A DNA stretch of 5,848 nucleotides. It comes from Actinomycetes bacterium (GTDB taxonomy: Bacteria; Actinomycetota; Acidimicrobiia; Acidimicrobiales; RAAP-2). Under the pieces are notes generated by a model. It did no database searches and had not been told where the DNA came from. It was given only the letters and a program-made list of their open reading frames with translations. A program made the translations under genes and the position numbers. Below, one piece after another: positions 1-5,848 of the stretch (positions within the stretch are counted from its first letter, which is position 1; every line of letters begins with the position of its first letter). Location of the stretch: the NCBI GenBank assembly GCA_021787255.1, contig JAJYMD010000136.1, positions 1 through 5,848 of the forward strand, read 5' to 3'.

Positions 1-30
1 ATGCTCGCCGACCTGGCCGCGGGGGCCTGA
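1..30 (+). CDS. Possible 3' end of a convergent plus-strand gene
   Basis: The first plus-strand frame reads MLADLAAGA and then stops at a TGA at 28-30. All nine sense codons end in G or C, as in the real genes here, and a plus-strand gene ending at 30 would converge neatly on the minus-strand gene that ends at 93. The ATG at position 1 is probably an internal codon, because the window edge falls there. Nine codons cannot identify a product, and in such GC-rich DNA this could be a chance reading. The competing minus-strand reading, an ATG at 64-62, gives an arginine- and proline-rich sequence that looks like a shadow frame. Confidence 0.3.
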   Translation: MLADLAAGA

Positions 31-70
31 CCGGCGCCCACTGCCCACGGGCCCGCAGCCACATCCGTGC

Positions 71-99
71 GCCCTGACGGCGTGACGGGGGATCAGGGC
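71..99. repeat. Inverted repeat at the 3' end of the YbjN-domain gene (possible weak terminator)
   Basis: GCCCTGA at 71-77 and TCAGGGC at 93-99 form a perfect 7-bp inverted repeat around a 15-base loop. The right arm contains the TGA stop of the YbjN-domain gene. Lying between two possibly convergent gene ends, it could act as a hairpin terminator. It has no T tract on either strand, so an intrinsic terminator is not well supported, and a 7-bp repeat can arise by chance in DNA this rich in GC. Confidence 0.25.
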
Positions 100-1067
100 A
101 GGTCGTCACCAGGCTGGGTCGCATAGGTCTGCACCAGCGCCCAGGTCTCCTCGACCGCCTCGATGTGCACGTCGAGGAACCGGCGCATCGCCAGCGCGCT
201 CGGCGTGGCCTCGCAGAACATCGGGGTGCGCAGCGAGACCCGGCCGCTCGTGGGCGCAAGGTCCAGCGTGGCGAGCCCCTGCGCCGCATTCCAACGGCCG
301 AAGGCGCCGTATGCCTCGATGCGGCGCTCGGTGGGGACCACCGAGGGGAAGGCGCTCGAGAGCACGAGCAGCGTGCCTGCTTGCGCGCGGGAGACCTCGG
401 CGACGCACACCCAGGTGCTTACGTCCCCGCGGATCATGAAGCCGATCGCCTCGCCCTCCTCGAAGCGGCTCCACTCGCCGCCGGATGCCTCCACGACCGC
501 GCCGAGCACCCCGAGGACGTCCACTTCCTCTTCGTGCACGCCGCCGCCCAGGCCGGCGAGCTCGCCGATGCTGCCGATGAGCGCGCGCAGCACCTCGGCG
601 CCGCCTTCCAGCTCGGGGTGCGTGGTCGCGACGAACTGTGCGATCGCGTCCGACACCGCCTCGACGTCGACGGGCTCGTCGCCCGAGGGCAGGTAGGACC
701 AGAGCGTGCGCACCGAGACGGGGGGCGACGCGTCAGGCTGCTCGAGGCCGACGGCGAACCACACGTCGGGGTCCAGGCGGGCGGGGTCGGCCGCGAGCCA
801 CGCAGCCGCAGAGGCCGGGAAGGAACCCTGGGATGCCTCGAGCTCGGGGCTCGGGCGCAGAGCGAGGATCGTGCGCGTCCCCTCGACCAGCGAGGCGCCG
901 GCGGGGAGCGCCATGGGATCGAGGTGGAAGAGCGCCGCGTCCTGGATCACCCGCAGCGCGTCACCCTCCGCGATGGCGACCAGCCGTGCGCCGGGCTCCG
1001 TCGCCCAGTCGACGTCGAGCGTGAGGCCGCCTGCGGTCGTGGAGAAGGAGACCGGCTCGGCGCTCAG
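93..1067 (-). CDS. YbjN-domain protein, T3SS-chaperone-like fold; probable CTG start
   Basis: From the GTG at 950 this is 285 residues. The open frame continues upstream with no ATG, GTG or TTG, but 39 further codons from a CTG at 1067 (324 residues) look coding: 36 of 39 end in G or C, and the translation alternates hydrophobic residues as beta strands do (VSFS, LTLDVDW, ARLVAIA). The CTG shares bases with the TGA of the preceding gene (CTGA), suggesting translational coupling; no clear Shine-Dalgarno is visible. In 324 numbering, the C-terminal part (about 179-314) matches the YbjN family by pattern: WVCVAEV at 219, VVPTERR at 243, a helix with FGRWNAAQG at 256, strands TLDL and RVSLRTPMF, and a final helix at 294-312. 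YbjN domains share the fold of type III secretion chaperones. The N-terminal half is unrecognised. No signal peptide or membrane segment is seen, so it is probably cytoplasmic. Chaperoning the adjacent large protein is inferred from position and fold only. Confidence 0.8.
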   Translation of the reverse strand: MSAEPVSFSTTAGGLTLDVDWATEPGARLVAIAEGDALRVIQDAALFHLDPMALPAGASLVEGTRTILALRPSPELEASQGSFPASAAAWLAADPARLDPDVWFAVGLEQPDASPPVSVRTLWSYLPSGDEPVDVEAVSDAIAQFVATTHPELEGGAEVLRALIGSIGELAGLGGGVHEEEVDVLGVLGAVVEASGGEWSRFEEGEAIGFMIRGDVSTWVCVAEVSRAQAGTLLVLSSAFPSVVPTERRIEAYGAFGRWNAAQGLATLDLAPTSGRVSLRTPMFCEATPSALAMRRFLDVHIEAVEETWALVQTYATQPGDDLP

Positions 1068-3502
1068 GACTCGGCCCCGCGCTCGTCCTCGCCGGAGAAC
1101 ACGACGCCTGCGAGCTCCTGCTTCTCGATCTCACCTTCCTTCGCGATCTGCGGTGCCTCTTCGTCGACCGTCTTCTTCAAGCCGCTCTTGAGCAACGCAC
1201 TGCTGGTCACGGCGGCCACCGCGAGCTCGGCGAGCATCCCGGTGATGTTCTGCGCGTGCTGCGCGGAACCCTCCGGGTCATGCTGCGCGGTGGCCATCGA
1301 CGCCGCCTTGCTCGACGCCGTCTTCGCCTCGAGCGCCTTTTGCATGAGCGCCTGGGTGCGGTCGCTGAAGCGAGCGATCTTCGCCTGGTGGACGGTGATG
1401 AGCGAGTCGATGGCGGCGCTGCGCGTCGACTGCTCGCTCTCGCGCGCCTTCTTCAGCCACCCGGGTTCGATGCCCTTAGGGAGGAGCGCGTCCTCCTTCG
1501 TCGCGCGCACCTTGACACTCGCCCGCTTGCCCTCCTCCAGGCTGTGCCGCGTCTCCGCGTCGCCGGTGAGCACCGTGCCGACGACGCCCGTCGCAAGTCC
1601 GCTCCCGGCTGTGGAGCCGGTCTTCGCTGCCGTCTGTCCCAGCTTCATGAGCAGGGTGCGTGAGACTGTCGTGTGTGTCATCAACCCCATGCCCTGGGCT
1701 CCCATCTGGAGCTGCTGGACAGGGTTCAAGTACTGCGCGCCGGTCCCGAGCATGCCGACCGCGTTGGCGAGCGCGGGCGCACCGAAGGACATGCCCACCT
1801 GCGTCGCGTCCGAGAGGGCCTCCGCCCCCTGACCCTTGATCTGCTCGTTCAGCAGGTTGTAGTTGCGGGCGTTCGACGAGATGGCGCGGCGGATCATGCT
1901 CCAGCTGAACAGGATGCCGCCGATCACCACTTTCACGGCGGCGATCGCCGCCGCGATGAGGCCGAGGACGACCGACGCGGTCGACAGCGCCCCGGCGAGC
2001 GGCGGCAACGGGGTCGCGGCGATGGCGGCCAGCCCCACGATCGTAGCGATCCCGGCGATGATGTTGCGCGCCTCCCGCAGAATGACGTTCAGCAGCTGGA
2101 GAGCGACGTGGAAGCTCGTCGCGCGGCCGTAGGGCTTCTTCGCGAAGAGCTCCTTCGCCTTCTCGCACTCTCGACTGATGCGCGTCCACACCCCGGTGAC
2201 CTTCCAGGACTTCTGCCCCGTCGGGTTCATCTTCTCCGTGCGCACCTGCTCCTGCTCGATCTGGAGCACGCTCACGGTCGCCATGCCGAGCGCGGCGTTC
2301 AGGCCCTTGCGGGCGACGTACTTCACGAAGGTGCCGGCCTTCATCGACATCGTGATGATCTTGTCGATGCCGGCGTTGTGGACCTCGAGCTCCTTGGTCT
2401 TCACCGCGAGGCGATCCGCGCTGAGCTTGGCCTCCCGAGCTGCGAGCCCTACCCGATGTGCAGTCTGCGTCGCCTCGGGGAAGTTCATGCTGCGCGTGAC
2501 GTGCTTCAGCATCCCTGTGGTGTCGTCCTTCTTGGCCTTCACCTCCAAGCGCTTGTCGGTGTGCGCGAGGCTGCGACCCCCGGTGAGCGCCTGCACCCGC
2601 TTCTTCGCGTCGCGGGCGAGCTCGTACACGCCGTCGATCATCGGGATGTCGTCGTCGGCGTCCGCTCGAGCGAGCTGGGCGACCCGGGTCCGCTCCTCGA
2701 CCGTGCCCATGATGATGGACCACACGTTCCCGCGCGGCACACCCCTCTCGTCGAGGAGCTTCGCTCCGAGCCGATCCTCGAGCTCTTTCTTGCGCGTCTC
2801 CGCCTTCTTCTTGGTCTTCGAGTCGGGGTTCTCCGAGAGGGTCTTGTTCAGCTGGTCCCACTCGGCCTTCGCCGCCATCGCGCGCACATGCTCGTTCTCG
2901 ATGCGCCGCGCGAAGGTCTCGATCTTGGTCTCGTGCTTCTGGCCCTGCTGAAGGAGCCCGCCGGTGTACGTCGTGTACGTGCTCACCGCGGCGTAGGGGT
3001 CCTTCTGCTCGAGATCCGGGGTGACGCCAGGGATGGGGATCTTGTCGACGGAGGGCTCTGTAGCACCCAGCTTGCGCGGGGACGTCGGCGCGGTGCCGCC
3101 GCTCTGCTCCTTCGCCTGCGCGCGCGCCTCGGTCTCGAGCCCCGTCTTCTCCCCCGTCGAGGACTGCACCGGCGTCAGCGCAGGTCCCTTGCGATCGGGC
3201 GAGGCGAGCGCGAACGCCCGCTGCATGGTGCCGGCGTTCTGCACCGGGAGGAAATCCTGGTTCCCGGTGCGGACGCGCACGTTGAAGGGTGCCGAGATGC
3301 CGCTGTCGCCCGTACCCCCCGAGCCCTGCGTCGTGCCCTTCGCAGGACCATGGGCGACTCCCGAGACGCGAGCGGACGAAGCCGAACCCCCCGGGCCGTT
3401 CGAACCGTTGGCCGGCTCCGTGCCCATCTGCGGCCGTGTCCCGCTGACCGCGTTCGCCCTCGGACGCTGCTTGGTCTTCGTCAGCAGAGCCTCGTTGCCC
3501 AC
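1064..3502 (-). CDS. Unrecognised ~812-residue protein with a hydrophobic hairpin; candidate eCIS payload or membrane adaptor
   Basis: I do not recognise a family. From the GTG at 3502 the protein has 812 residues: about 1-165 low-complexity, rich in Gly, Ser, Thr and Pro and probably disordered; 184-252 charged and helical, probably coiled coil (lysine cluster KTKKKAETRKK); further helices to about 475; a hydrophobic hairpin at 478-534, with helices at 479-496 and 503-533 joined by the turn TPLPPL; a Gly/Met/Ala-rich, weakly hydrophobic stretch at 570-642; then a charged helical tail. There is one cysteine (446), no signal peptide, and no HExxH or other catalytic motif that I can see. An upstream GTG at 3616 would add 38 codons and overlap the ATPase gene by 14 bases, but 14 of those 38 codons end in A or T against 4 of the next 38, and AAGGGGG sits nine bases before the GTG at 3502. 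Its stop overlaps the next gene's probable CTG start. Position after an eCIS-type ATPase suggests a cargo or membrane-linked accessory; unproven. Confidence 0.85.
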   Translation of the reverse strand: MGNEALLTKTKQRPRANAVSGTRPQMGTEPANGSNGPGGSASSARVSGVAHGPAKGTTQGSGGTGDSGISAPFNVRVRTGNQDFLPVQNAGTMQRAFALASPDRKGPALTPVQSSTGEKTGLETEARAQAKEQSGGTAPTSPRKLGATEPSVDKIPIPGVTPDLEQKDPYAAVSTYTTYTGGLLQQGQKHETKIETFARRIENEHVRAMAAKAEWDQLNKTLSENPDSKTKKKAETRKKELEDRLGAKLLDERGVPRGNVWSIIMGTVEERTRVAQLARADADDDIPMIDGVYELARDAKKRVQALTGGRSLAHTDKRLEVKAKKDDTTGMLKHVTRSMNFPEATQTAHRVGLAAREAKLSADRLAVKTKELEVHNAGIDKIITMSMKAGTFVKYVARKGLNAALGMATVSVLQIEQEQVRTEKMNPTGQKSWKVTGVWTRISRECEKAKELFAKKPYGRATSFHVALQLLNVILREARNIIAGIATIVGLAAIAATPLPPLAGALSTASVVLGLIAAAIAAVKVVIGGILFSWSMIRRAISSNARNYNLLNEQIKGQGAEALSDATQVGMSFGAPALANAVGMLGTGAQYLNPVQQLQMGAQGMGLMTHTTVSRTLLMKLGQTAAKTGSTAGSGLATGVVGTVLTGDAETRHSLEEGKRASVKVRATKEDALLPKGIEPGWLKKARESEQSTRSAAIDSLITVHQAKIARFSDRTQALMQKALEAKTASSKAASMATAQHDPEGSAQHAQNITGMLAELAVAAVTSSALLKSGLKKTVDEEAPQIAKEGEIEKQELAGVVFSGEDERGAES

Positions 3503-3511
3503 CCGAACGTT

Positions 3512-3518
3512 CCCCCTT
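3512..3518 (-). promoter_or_regulatory. Ribosome binding site deciding the GTG start at 3502
   Basis: The minus strand carries AAGGGGG nine bases before the GTG at 3502. It can pair along its length with the 16S anti-Shine-Dalgarno, allowing one G-U pair, and a second purine block (GGAGGG, 3521-3526) lies just upstream. The alternative GTG at 3616 has no such site; its upstream bases read CTCCTGCACTCG. This, with the third-position change, favours the downstream start. Confidence 0.5.
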
Positions 3519-3550
3519 GGCCCTCCGTTCCCGCCACCAGGTGCAATTCG

Positions 3551-3579
3551 AGTGTCACCGATCTTGGACGCCGTGTCAA
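3551..3579 (-). promoter_or_regulatory. Putative sigma70-like promoter for the large protein and YbjN-domain gene
   Basis: On the minus strand a perfect -35 hexamer TTGACA (3579-3574) is followed after exactly 17 bases (3573-3557) by GACACT (3556-3551), which matches TATAAT at three positions including the second A and the final T. Transcription would begin near 3544, giving a leader of about 40 bases that contains the ribosome binding site before the GTG at 3502. The stretch lies in the gap after the ATPase stop and has more A and T than its surroundings. If the gene really starts at 3616 these bases would be coding and the match a coincidence. Confidence 0.4.
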
Positions 3580-3602
3580 CATCGTGCGGCCGGGCGCAGG
3601 GC

Positions 3603-5654
3603 TCAGCGCGAAGCACCGAGTGCAGGAGCTGCGGCAGGCGGAGGCTGGTCGAAGAAGGAGGCGAGGCGACCGAGCTTCGCGTACTCTCGGCGCACGGACG
3701 CGCGCAGGTGTGCCATGCCGACCGGGCACCCCTGGGCGCCGGCTGCGAACGCCGCTGTCATGACGACGTTTCGGATGCCGCCCCCGGTGAGTTCCACCGT
3801 CTCGCTCAGCCAGTCGAGATCGACGGGATCGTCGGGCGCCTGTGCGGGGAGCGCAGCCAGGTGGACCTCCCACAGGCGCCTGCGAGTGGCCGGGTCGGGT
3901 TCGTCGAAGACGATCACGTGGTGGAGCCGTCGCACGAAGGCCTGGTCCATGCTCTCCTTCAAGTTCGTGGCGAGCACGGCGAGGCCTTCGAAGCGCTCGA
4001 TGCGCTGGAGCAGGTAGGAAACCTCCTGGTTCGCGTAGCGGTCGCGGGCGTCGTGCACCTTGGCACGCGTGCCGAAGAGCGCGTCCGCCTCGTCGAAGAA
4101 GAGCACGACGTTCAAGTTCTCGGCTTCGGAGATGAGCCGCTCCAGGTTCTTCTCGGTCTCCCCGACGTACTTGTCGACCATCGCGGAGAGGTCGACGACG
4201 CAAAGCGCGAGGCCGAGCTCTCCTGCGATCGCTTCTGCAGCAAGGGTCTTTCCGGTTCCCGGTGAGCCGGCGAACAGCGCCACGATCCCGTGGCCCTTCG
4301 TCCCTTTGCCGACGAGGTCGGTTCCGCCGAGCAGCGCCTCTCGCTGCCGGCCCCAGGAGGCGAGCGTCTCGAGCGCCGCTTTCGTCCGGGGGAGCACGAT
4401 GACGTCGTCGAGGCGAGCGCTCGGCCGGGCGATGAGGGTCGCGCCGCGAAGGCGCACCGCGCCCTGCCGGCGCGCCGCCTCGGCGACCACGCTGGCGTCG
4501 ATGCCGCCGCGGACGGCCCCGTGCAGGTGGGCGGCCTTCGCGGAGGTCAAGATCTGGAGAGGGCTCAGGCGCATCGAGAGGACCTTCTCCCACGTATCGG
4601 CGTCACGGGCCGGCCCCGTGCCGACGGCTGCCTCCCACAGCTCGACGCGCTGGGGGCGCACGAACGCGGGCGCGTCGAGCTCGAGCACGGCCTCGTTGAA
4701 CCACGCAGGTTCCCAGTTCTCGTCGTCGACGACGATGACCGGTACGGGTGAGGCCTCCAAGCGCGCGTAGGTGCCTCGCTGGGCGTAGAGGGCCCCGTCG
4801 GGGTCCCACATGACGAGCGCCGCGCCCTCGAGGGTGGCCTCCCGGAGCGCGAGGACACAGAGCTCCGCGATCCGTTCGGCATCGAGGACCGACGGGACCC
4901 GGCGCAGGTCGAGGGCGACGTAGCCGATCCCGAGCGCGTCGAGCGCGCGCACCGCGGCCGACGGCCCGAGCGAACCGGGCTTCGCCCGCAGATGGACGAC
5001 GCGGGCGCCGACGCGCAGCCCCTCGGCGAGCTCGTCCGGCTCGGATGCGCCTGCTGGCGGCACGTCGATGCGCAGCGGGGCGAGCAGCGGATCGGGCGAG
5101 CGGTCGCCGAGGAGGTGGCCGACGACGCGGTCGGGGACCACGAGGTGGCGTGCGAGGAACGGAAGCGTCTCGTCGTCGATCTGCACGAGCCCGTGGCGGC
5201 GAAGCGGCATGAGCGGCCCGAGACGGGCCCGGGCAGCCCGCTCCATCGAGCCGTAGCCGCAGAGCTCGAGGGCGAGGGCGACCGTCGGGCGCGCCTGCGT
5301 CGCGACCCCCGCGAGCAGGCCGTAGAGGGCGCCGATGCGCACGTCGAGGTCGACGGCCGCCCCCACGGCGAGCAGCCCAGCGTCGAGGGAGGAGAGCCCG
5401 AAGAGGGAGGCGACCCGCGTGAGCTCGTCGTCCGGCTCCCCCGAGAGCACCTCTGCGTCCAAGGGCATCTCACGGAGAGCCGTCGTGTGCTCCTCGCAGA
5501 CGAGCGCGACGAGCGCGGCCATCTCCGGATGCGCCGGCACCGTGGTGCGCCTCCCCACCGCCGCATCCAGCTGGGAGACGAGCCATCCAAGGCGTTGCTC
5601 CACAAACGCGCCAAGGTAGTAGCAAACGCTTCTTCCTGCCTCGCGGCGCGCCAT
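3603..5654 (-). CDS. eCIS-type AAA+ ATPase (Afp15/Pvc15-like) with N-terminal winged-helix region
   Basis: The C-terminal half is an intact AAA+ module: Walker A GSPGTGKT (463-470), pore-loop-like KYVGETEKNL (495-504), Walker B VVLFFDEAD (516-524), sensor 1 Asn564 in LATN, arginine-finger candidates Arg575/Arg576 in FVRRL, and sensor 2 Arg628 in GGGIRN. About 77-185 (ASLFGLSSLDAGLLAVGAAV onward) matches the helical/winged-helix region at the N-terminus of eCIS ATPases. The middle (about 215-345) resembles an ATPase fold without a usable P-loop: AKPGSLGPS stands where Walker A should be and MWDPDG where Walker B should be. In eCIS such as Afp and PVC this cytoplasmic ATPase is encoded with the particle genes and is thought to act in assembly or maturation. 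Length is normal for the family. The ATG at 5654 has no clear Shine-Dalgarno and the first codons use more A/T third bases, so the GTG at 5603 (666 residues) is possible. The next gene starts about 100 bases downstream, or overlaps if its longer form is right. Confidence 0.92.
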   Translation of the reverse strand: MARREAGRSVCYYLGAFVEQRLGWLVSQLDAAVGRRTTVPAHPEMAALVALVCEEHTTALREMPLDAEVLSGEPDDELTRVASLFGLSSLDAGLLAVGAAVDLDVRIGALYGLLAGVATQARPTVALALELCGYGSMERAARARLGPLMPLRRHGLVQIDDETLPFLARHLVVPDRVVGHLLGDRSPDPLLAPLRIDVPPAGASEPDELAEGLRVGARVVHLRAKPGSLGPSAAVRALDALGIGYVALDLRRVPSVLDAERIAELCVLALREATLEGAALVMWDPDGALYAQRGTYARLEASPVPVIVVDDENWEPAWFNEAVLELDAPAFVRPQRVELWEAAVGTGPARDADTWEKVLSMRLSPLQILTSAKAAHLHGAVRGGIDASVVAEAARRQGAVRLRGATLIARPSARLDDVIVLPRTKAALETLASWGRQREALLGGTDLVGKGTKGHGIVALFAGSPGTGKTLAAEAIAGELGLALCVVDLSAMVDKYVGETEKNLERLISEAENLNVVLFFDEADALFGTRAKVHDARDRYANQEVSYLLQRIERFEGLAVLATNLKESMDQAFVRRLHHVIVFDEPDPATRRRLWEVHLAALPAQAPDDPVDLDWLSETVELTGGGIRNVVMTAAFAAGAQGCPVGMAHLRASVRREYAKLGRLASFFDQPPPAAAPALGASR
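5603..5629. repeat. Short direct repeat at the ATPase 5' end
   Basis: CAAACGC occurs at 5603-5609 and 5623-5629 on the plus strand (GCGTTTG on the minus strand), starts 20 bases apart, about two helical turns. A partly matching inverted copy (GCGTT) is at 5592-5596. The patch is unusually A/T-containing for this window and lies between two possible ATPase starts. It could be an operator, or chance; no promoter hexamers fit well around it. Confidence 0.15.
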
Positions 5655-5739
5655 GCGGTGCGTGCGGCAGGCTGGTCACCCCCGGGCCGCCTTCTGCCGC
5701 GCCTTCGCGTGCGGTCAGGTCATCTCGACGGCCCGATGC

Positions 5740-5848
5740 TCAGCTTCCCGCCGGCCGCGCCGACATCGTGATGAAATCCCGGGCCCAGGCGGGGTCGAAG
5801 AAGGTTGCCGGTCCCTGCACCGTCGAGGCGAGGAGCTTGGCGCCGTTC
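5740..5848 (-). CDS. 3' end of an unrecognised upstream gene (cut by the window edge)
   Basis: The last 35 codons of a minus-strand gene run in from the right edge and end at a TGA at 5742-5740. The visible sequence starts NGAKLLASTVQGPATFFDPA and ends ARPAGS. All but four codons end in G or C, and the composition is protein-like, whereas the two other minus-strand frames give arginine- and proline-rich shadows. It lies 85 bases upstream of the ATPase ATG in the same direction, so it may share its transcript. In eCIS loci the gene before the ATPase is often a structural or accessory particle gene, but this fragment has no motif that would identify it. Confidence 0.6.
   Translation of the reverse strand, partial: NGAKLLASTVQGPATFFDPAWARDFITMSARPAGS

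Noticed and set aside
48..55. CGGGCCCG palindrome in the left intergenic stretch
   Set aside because: It is a short self-complementary GC string, too common in this base composition to support a site or terminator.
165..1832. Long plus-strand open frame (555 codons) antisense to the YbjN-domain gene and the 3' part of the large gene
   Set aside because: It is opposite two well-supported genes, is arginine- and alanine-rich with shadow-like composition, and open antisense frames are expected in DNA this rich in GC.
1064..3502. Large protein as an eCIS DUF4157 metalloprotease-type effector
   Set aside because: No HExxH motif or DUF4157-like pattern is visible anywhere in the translation.
1673..3763. 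Long plus-strand open frame (696 codons) antisense to the large gene
   Set aside because: The translation is dominated by Arg, Leu, His, Gly and Ala without domain-like patterns; it is a mirror of the strong G/C third-base bias of the minus-strand gene.
3481..4593. Minus-strand open frame (370 codons) overlapping the ATPase in another frame
   Set aside because: It is an arginine/proline/glycine-rich shadow of the AAA+ module, whose own frame carries every expected motif.
5470..5679. 69-codon minus-strand frame starting at a GTG after a G-rich run, just upstream of the ATPase ATG
   Set aside because: The G-rich run suggests a start, but the protein is Arg/Gly/Ala-rich and mostly overlaps the ATPase N-terminus in a shadow frame.

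Overview
This is a very GC-rich window (codon third positions are almost all G or C) and nearly everything in it is coded on the minus strand. The base composition and gene content fit a Myxococcota/Deltaproteobacteria-like genome, but that is inference; no rRNA, tRNA or other taxonomic marker is present.

Reading the minus strand from the right edge: (1) the last 35 codons of an unrecognised gene (5740-5848, cut by the window edge); (2) a spacer of about 85 bases; (3) a 683-residue AAA+ ATPase (3603-5654) with an N-terminal winged-helix-like region, a degenerate middle ATPase-like region and an intact C-terminal AAA+ module, the architecture of the ATPases of extracellular contractile injection systems (eCIS; Afp15/Pvc15 type); (4) a gap of about 100 bases that appears to hold a sigma70-like promoter and a ribosome binding site; (5) a protein of about 812 residues that I do not recognise (1064-3502, or from 3616), with a disordered N-terminus, a charged coiled-coil part and one strong hydrophobic helical hairpin; (6) directly coupled to it, a YbjN-domain protein with a type III secretion chaperone-like fold (93 to 950 by conventional start, most likely to 1067 from a CTG codon overlapping the upstream stop). 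At the extreme left, 1-30 may be the end of a convergent plus-strand gene.

Taken together, the window looks like the accessory end of an eCIS-type locus. The ATPase is the recognisable system component. The following two genes form a tight pair, possibly with their own promoter: a large, nearly cysteine-free protein with a membrane-active hairpin, and a small chaperone-fold protein. The best working idea is a payload or membrane adaptor with its dedicated chaperone. That is inference: the sheath, tube, baseplate and spike genes that would prove an eCIS lie outside the window, and neither accessory gene carries a recognised toxin or eCIS-targeting domain. No mobile element, CRISPR array or RNA gene was seen, and no stretch over 300 bases lacks a gene.
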